NCBI GenBank assembly: GCA_001839685.1
Contig: MLAK01000660.1
Location: 25,305 to 89,304 of the forward strand
DNA from: Tritrichomonas foetus
Lineage: Eukaryota > Parabasalia > Tritrichomonadida > Tritrichomonadidae
Length of the DNA stretch: 64,000 nucleotides
Direction of reading: 5' to 3'
Shown here one piece after another: positions 60,962 to 64,000 of the stretch; the first letter of the stretch is position 1, and each line of letters starts with the position of its first letter. The notes beneath the pieces were generated by a model. It searched no databases, was not told the DNA's origin, and saw only the letters and a program-made list of their open reading frames with translations. The translations under genes and the position numbers were made by a program.

Positions 60962-63290
60962 GAAATACCTTAATGAGGGTATTGGAAAATCATAAATCAT
61001 TAAAATTAATTTGATATAATAATATCTCTTTTATTTTTCTAATTTAAAATGAATAATAAATGCAATATACATACTAAATTTTCACATTTTGTGTTTTAGT
61101 GAATTTCCTAATTATAGATCTGACACTTTGAAGTTAGGAAAGAATATTCTTGATATAAACATTATTATTTTTCATTAGTAATTTATCCTTGAAAAGAGTA
61201 GATGTTGTAGAAAATTTGAATTATTTCTCTAAAACACCTGAATTCAAAATCACATTTTTGAATAACGTTGTGAAAAAATTATGGAATTGTGCGAATTTCC
61301 TTTCAAATGAATCAAATTCCATTCTTATCAATTTTTTTCAGATTAATCACTTTCTATACGATTCGATTATAACTCTTTGTTCGAAAAGCAAAAAAATGTA
61401 TTTTAGCATAATAATCGAGAGAAAAAAACGGGTATAAAATTTTCAATTTTCGAATAATTTTCACTTTGTGAAGAAAATTTACAAAATTTTATTTTGGGAA
61501 AATTAAATGGAATAAAATTTATGCAACTAATGACGAAAAGTATAGATTATACCTTCTTTATTTCAGAATACGAGATTATCATTAAAAGATTCTAAAGAGA
61601 TGAAAATAAAAAAAACGTTTTATATAAAAAACGTGATCATATAAAAAGTATTTTTTCAGACAATTTTTTTACCTTATGCTCCTTTTTGAATGTGTCACAT
61701 TTCTTTCAAATTTAACACTGTCTAAAAATTCAAATGAAATTATTCTTCACCAGTCAAACATAAAAGCTTTGAATTATCAAATGAATACAAGTAAAGGTAT
61801 ACAAGCGGATAGCTTAACGTACGAAAAAATCGAAAAACACTATTATTGGCGCATCTGCTCAAAATCAAATAGCTACATTTCGAAAACCTAATTCTTAAGT
61901 GTTACCCATTATTATTATTATGTCATTTTCAAATTATTCGCGAATCGATGGAAATTTTAATATTTGATCCTGAAGTGATAATTGCGAACTCACATTGCAG
62001 ATTTGTTCATATTAGTTTATATACATGAATCATCATCAAAAGCATGAAATATGACTTCAGGATTTCTCAAAAAAGTTAAAAAACTTTCAGAAAATGAACA
62101 ACTTCCGATGCCTTTTGCTGCCAATTGTGGGGTCTTTCACATTCTCAATTGGAACACTATCTTTAAATATTCTTAATGTTTATTATCACCATCATGAAAA
62201 GATTTTTTAATTGGTAGTTTTCGAGATAAAGCTATATTTCATTTTTCTTTTTAATTTTAATGTAAAATATTGAATTAATTGTGAAAAGATACATCAATTT
62301 CTGAATAATGGTGAAATTGAAGCACTGGAGATTTATATTCCATTCTCGCATCAAACCCTGGGAATATGTCTTGAAAAACAATGTTATTGGATTTATCACG
62401 AAAAAAATATTATTGATCAACATAATCTTTTAATGTTGATATCATCTATTTGATTTCTTACCAAAAACTGTTCCATTGGTATTTTGTGATGACAACCCTT
62501 TTAGATACAGTCGAATTTTAGATTATATGATTAATAATTACATTACCAAATTTAGAATTATTCCTTCTTTTTTAATTTTTTTGAAATTGCAATATTGTTG
62601 TTCTTTTTTTATTTGATGAATAGCGAAAATTTTCATAAATTTTCATATATGCATATCTATTGCATTAGAGCAATAAAGCCTTTATTATTTACATTTTTTT
62701 TATCATTTGTTCTCAATTTTTGAAATAAAAATATTATATCTTCAGAATTTCTTCATATCAATATTTTTATAATATCTTCTCTTATTATAAATATTATGCA
62801 AATTCGCCCAATAAAATATATGATTTATATCTTTATTATCAATTATTCATATTAAACATTAAATTATATNCCCCCAATTTGGCTACAGACCCCAACCGCT
62901 TCTGCTTGTATACCTTTATACAAGTAGAAAGTACCTGAAAAAAAATGTAAGTTTTGTGAATTTCAGTCACTTTTGATCGGTGATGATTCATAAGTTTTTC
63001 AGAAAACTCGTGAACAATTGATACAAGAAAAAATATAAGAAATTCTCAAATTGTGTATAATTATATAATTCAAAACGTATGCTAACACTTTCAAAATTTC
63101 AATTTCTATTTCTACTCAATTGAGTTTCGATAGATCAAATACAATTATATTGAAACTATTACAAAAAACTCAAGAATTCAAATGGTCTTTATTCAATTGA
63201 GAATGAGAATAATTTAAAATTCGCACAAAAAGTTTGCCTAAAATTCAAGTTAAACTTCCAAATCAATTTTCAAAATTTTTGCAAACGTCG
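60962..63290. other. Long intergenic region, no clear gene
   Basis: About 2.3 kb of very AT-rich DNA. Two short ATG-started frames may be remnants: 61676-61891 (71 residues) and 62051-62176 (41 residues, beginning MTSGFLKKVKKLSE). Neither matches a known family, so I do not call them genes. A lone N at 62870 is followed by a C-rich patch and a hairpin at 62901-62928. No RNA gene is supported. Confidence 0.5.
62901..62928. repeat. 12-base-arm hairpin next to an N
   Basis: The arm tctgcttgtata faces tatacaagtaga over a 4-base loop, with one G-T type mismatch. It lies 30 bases right of a single N (62870) and a ccccc start, suggesting the end of a dispersed repeat at an assembly join. Confidence 0.65.
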
Positions 63291-64000
63291 ATGTCATTTC
63301 CTGAACTTCCTCCTGGTTTCCAATTTCAAAACGAGCTTCCAAATGGATTCATGTCTCGAACAGCAGTTGTCATGAAAACCGCACTCCAGCATCTTTGTAT
63401 TTGCAAATGTATTGAAAGGTCGCGCCTTGGAGGGGAAGCTCAAGTCGAGGCTTTTATCAACACAATCATGAATGCAGGTAACGTCAGATCACGTTTCCTT
63501 CTTCCATATTCAGAAGTCATCCCAAGAAATGAATATATTTTTCTTATTCGACCATTTTTGAACTCGCCAACGCTCGAACAACAAATTGTTAATGACTCGA
63601 TAAATCCAAACCAAAACGGCTACTATGTTTTATGGAAAACGATCGTCCATTCCTTCAGAAAGCTTCATGCAGCAAATATCGCACCGAATTTTGTCAGACC
63701 GAGCAATATTTTCATTTCGGATGATGGAGGACCAATTATCACAGATATTTATCCACCAATTTTCAATGCAGCTAATCCGCAATGTGCTCAATCATTATTA
63801 TTTCTAGCTCCTGAGTTTTTAACTGGCGATGATCTGCCAGGAAAGCCTGCTGATAGCTGGTCACTTGGTTTGCTTTTATTGTTCATCATGACTGGACAAT
63901 CACCATGGGATACTAAAAATTTATTCAAGATGATGCAGAACATAATGAAAGGCTCAGAAGGATTGAATGTAGAAGTTCCAGAAGAAATTAAGCCTATTAT
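63291..64000 (+). CDS. Pseudokinase, cut by the window end
   Basis: The first 236 codons of a longer gene. The kinase pattern is visible but degenerate: a lysine in CKCIERS may stand for the VAIK lysine; the catalytic loop reads LHAANIAPNFVRPSNIFI, lacking the HRD Asp; the DFG position reads ITDIYP; the APE motif (FLAPEFL) and helix F Asp (ADSWSLGLLLL) are kept; then GQSPWDTKN. The loss of both catalytic Asp and DFG glycine indicates a dead kinase. It resembles trichomonad TKL-like pseudokinases, many of which have tails of repeats. The start codon (first ATG in frame) has a weak context. The 3' end lies outside the window. Confidence 0.75.
   Translation, partial: MSFPELPPGFQFQNELPNGFMSRTAVVMKTALQHLCICKCIERSRLGGEAQVEAFINTIMNAGNVRSRFLLPYSEVIPRNEYIFLIRPFLNSPTLEQQIVNDSINPNQNGYYVLWKTIVHSFRKLHAANIAPNFVRPSNIFISDDGGPIITDIYPPIFNAANPQCAQSLLFLAPEFLTGDDLPGKPADSWSLGLLLLFIMTGQSPWDTKNLFKMMQNIMKGSEGLNVEVPEEIKPI

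Noticed and set aside
61189..61437. 82-codon plus-strand open frame
   Set aside because: It starts with TTG, has AT-driven composition and no recognised content.
62232..62423. 63-codon minus-strand frame rich in F, N and I
   Set aside because: Composition follows the AT bias; no family or promoter is seen.
1..64000. CRISPR array, prophage, plasmid origin or bacterial operon
   Set aside because: The window is eukaryotic; tandem repeats lack unique spacers and no associated genes exist.

Overview
This window is nuclear DNA of a parabasalid (trichomonad) protist; Tritrichomonas foetus or a close relative is the best guess. The evidence is: very AT-rich DNA with almost intronless genes; TCA-pyrimidine-(A/T) initiator-like motifs a few bases to about 20 bases before many start codons; one intron with trichomonad-style ends; very large BEACH proteins; TKL, CMGC, CAMK and degenerate protein kinases; a short Myb factor; a flagellar SHIPPO-repeat protein; and Pmp-like and tetraspanin-like surface proteins. 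No prokaryotic operons are seen. The species call is inference.

Layout. 1-9000: a small RING-like protein and a 2613-residue BEACH protein, both on the minus strand. 9.6-14.4 kb: a TKL kinase with a C-terminal helical-repeat tail and a tetraspanin-like protein. 14.4-21.8 kb: a gene-poor, repeat-rich stretch with a 65-bp palindromic tandem array, a mate-pair adapter left in the assembly, an 18-bp tandem repeat, GC-rich hairpins, an R2R3 Myb gene, a decayed coding remnant, a 601-base N gap and clustered GTTAAC palindromes. 21.8-30.1 kb: a BTB-like Q/N-rich protein and a second BEACH protein (2278 residues). 30.6-41.3 kb: NOT1 (CCR4-NOT scaffold), a THEP1-like NTPase, a disordered acidic protein, a pseudokinase with an NSSHI repeat, and a zinc-dependent phospholipase C-like secreted protein. 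41.7-48.4 kb: glycogen phosphorylase with one frame break, a small mariner-like MITE, and a CPSF_A/DDB1/SF3B3-family protein. 49.8-56.2 kb: a MOK-like kinase, a Pmp-like surface protein, a SNF1-like kinase interrupted by a 485-base intron, and a DUF2314 plus Imm33/DUF2185-like protein. 56.5-64 kb: a SHIPPO-repeat protein, an importin-beta-like HEAT protein, and a pseudokinase running off the end.

The genes do not form one pathway. They are housekeeping and regulatory genes of a flagellated parasite: mRNA turnover, RNA processing or ubiquitin ligase scaffolding, nuclear transport, glycogen breakdown, membrane traffic, signalling and surface display. Two pairs are divergent with short shared 5' regions (pseudokinase/PLC-like at 40.4-40.6 kb; SNF1-like/DUF2314 at 55.4-55.5 kb).

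The most informative observations are the intron, the frame break in glycogen phosphorylase, the assembly adapter, the 27-bp element shared upstream of two genes in the same gene-relative orientation, the mariner-like MITE, and a bacterial-type immunity-like domain protein in a eukaryote. I did not find convincing evidence for a wholly new multi-gene system.
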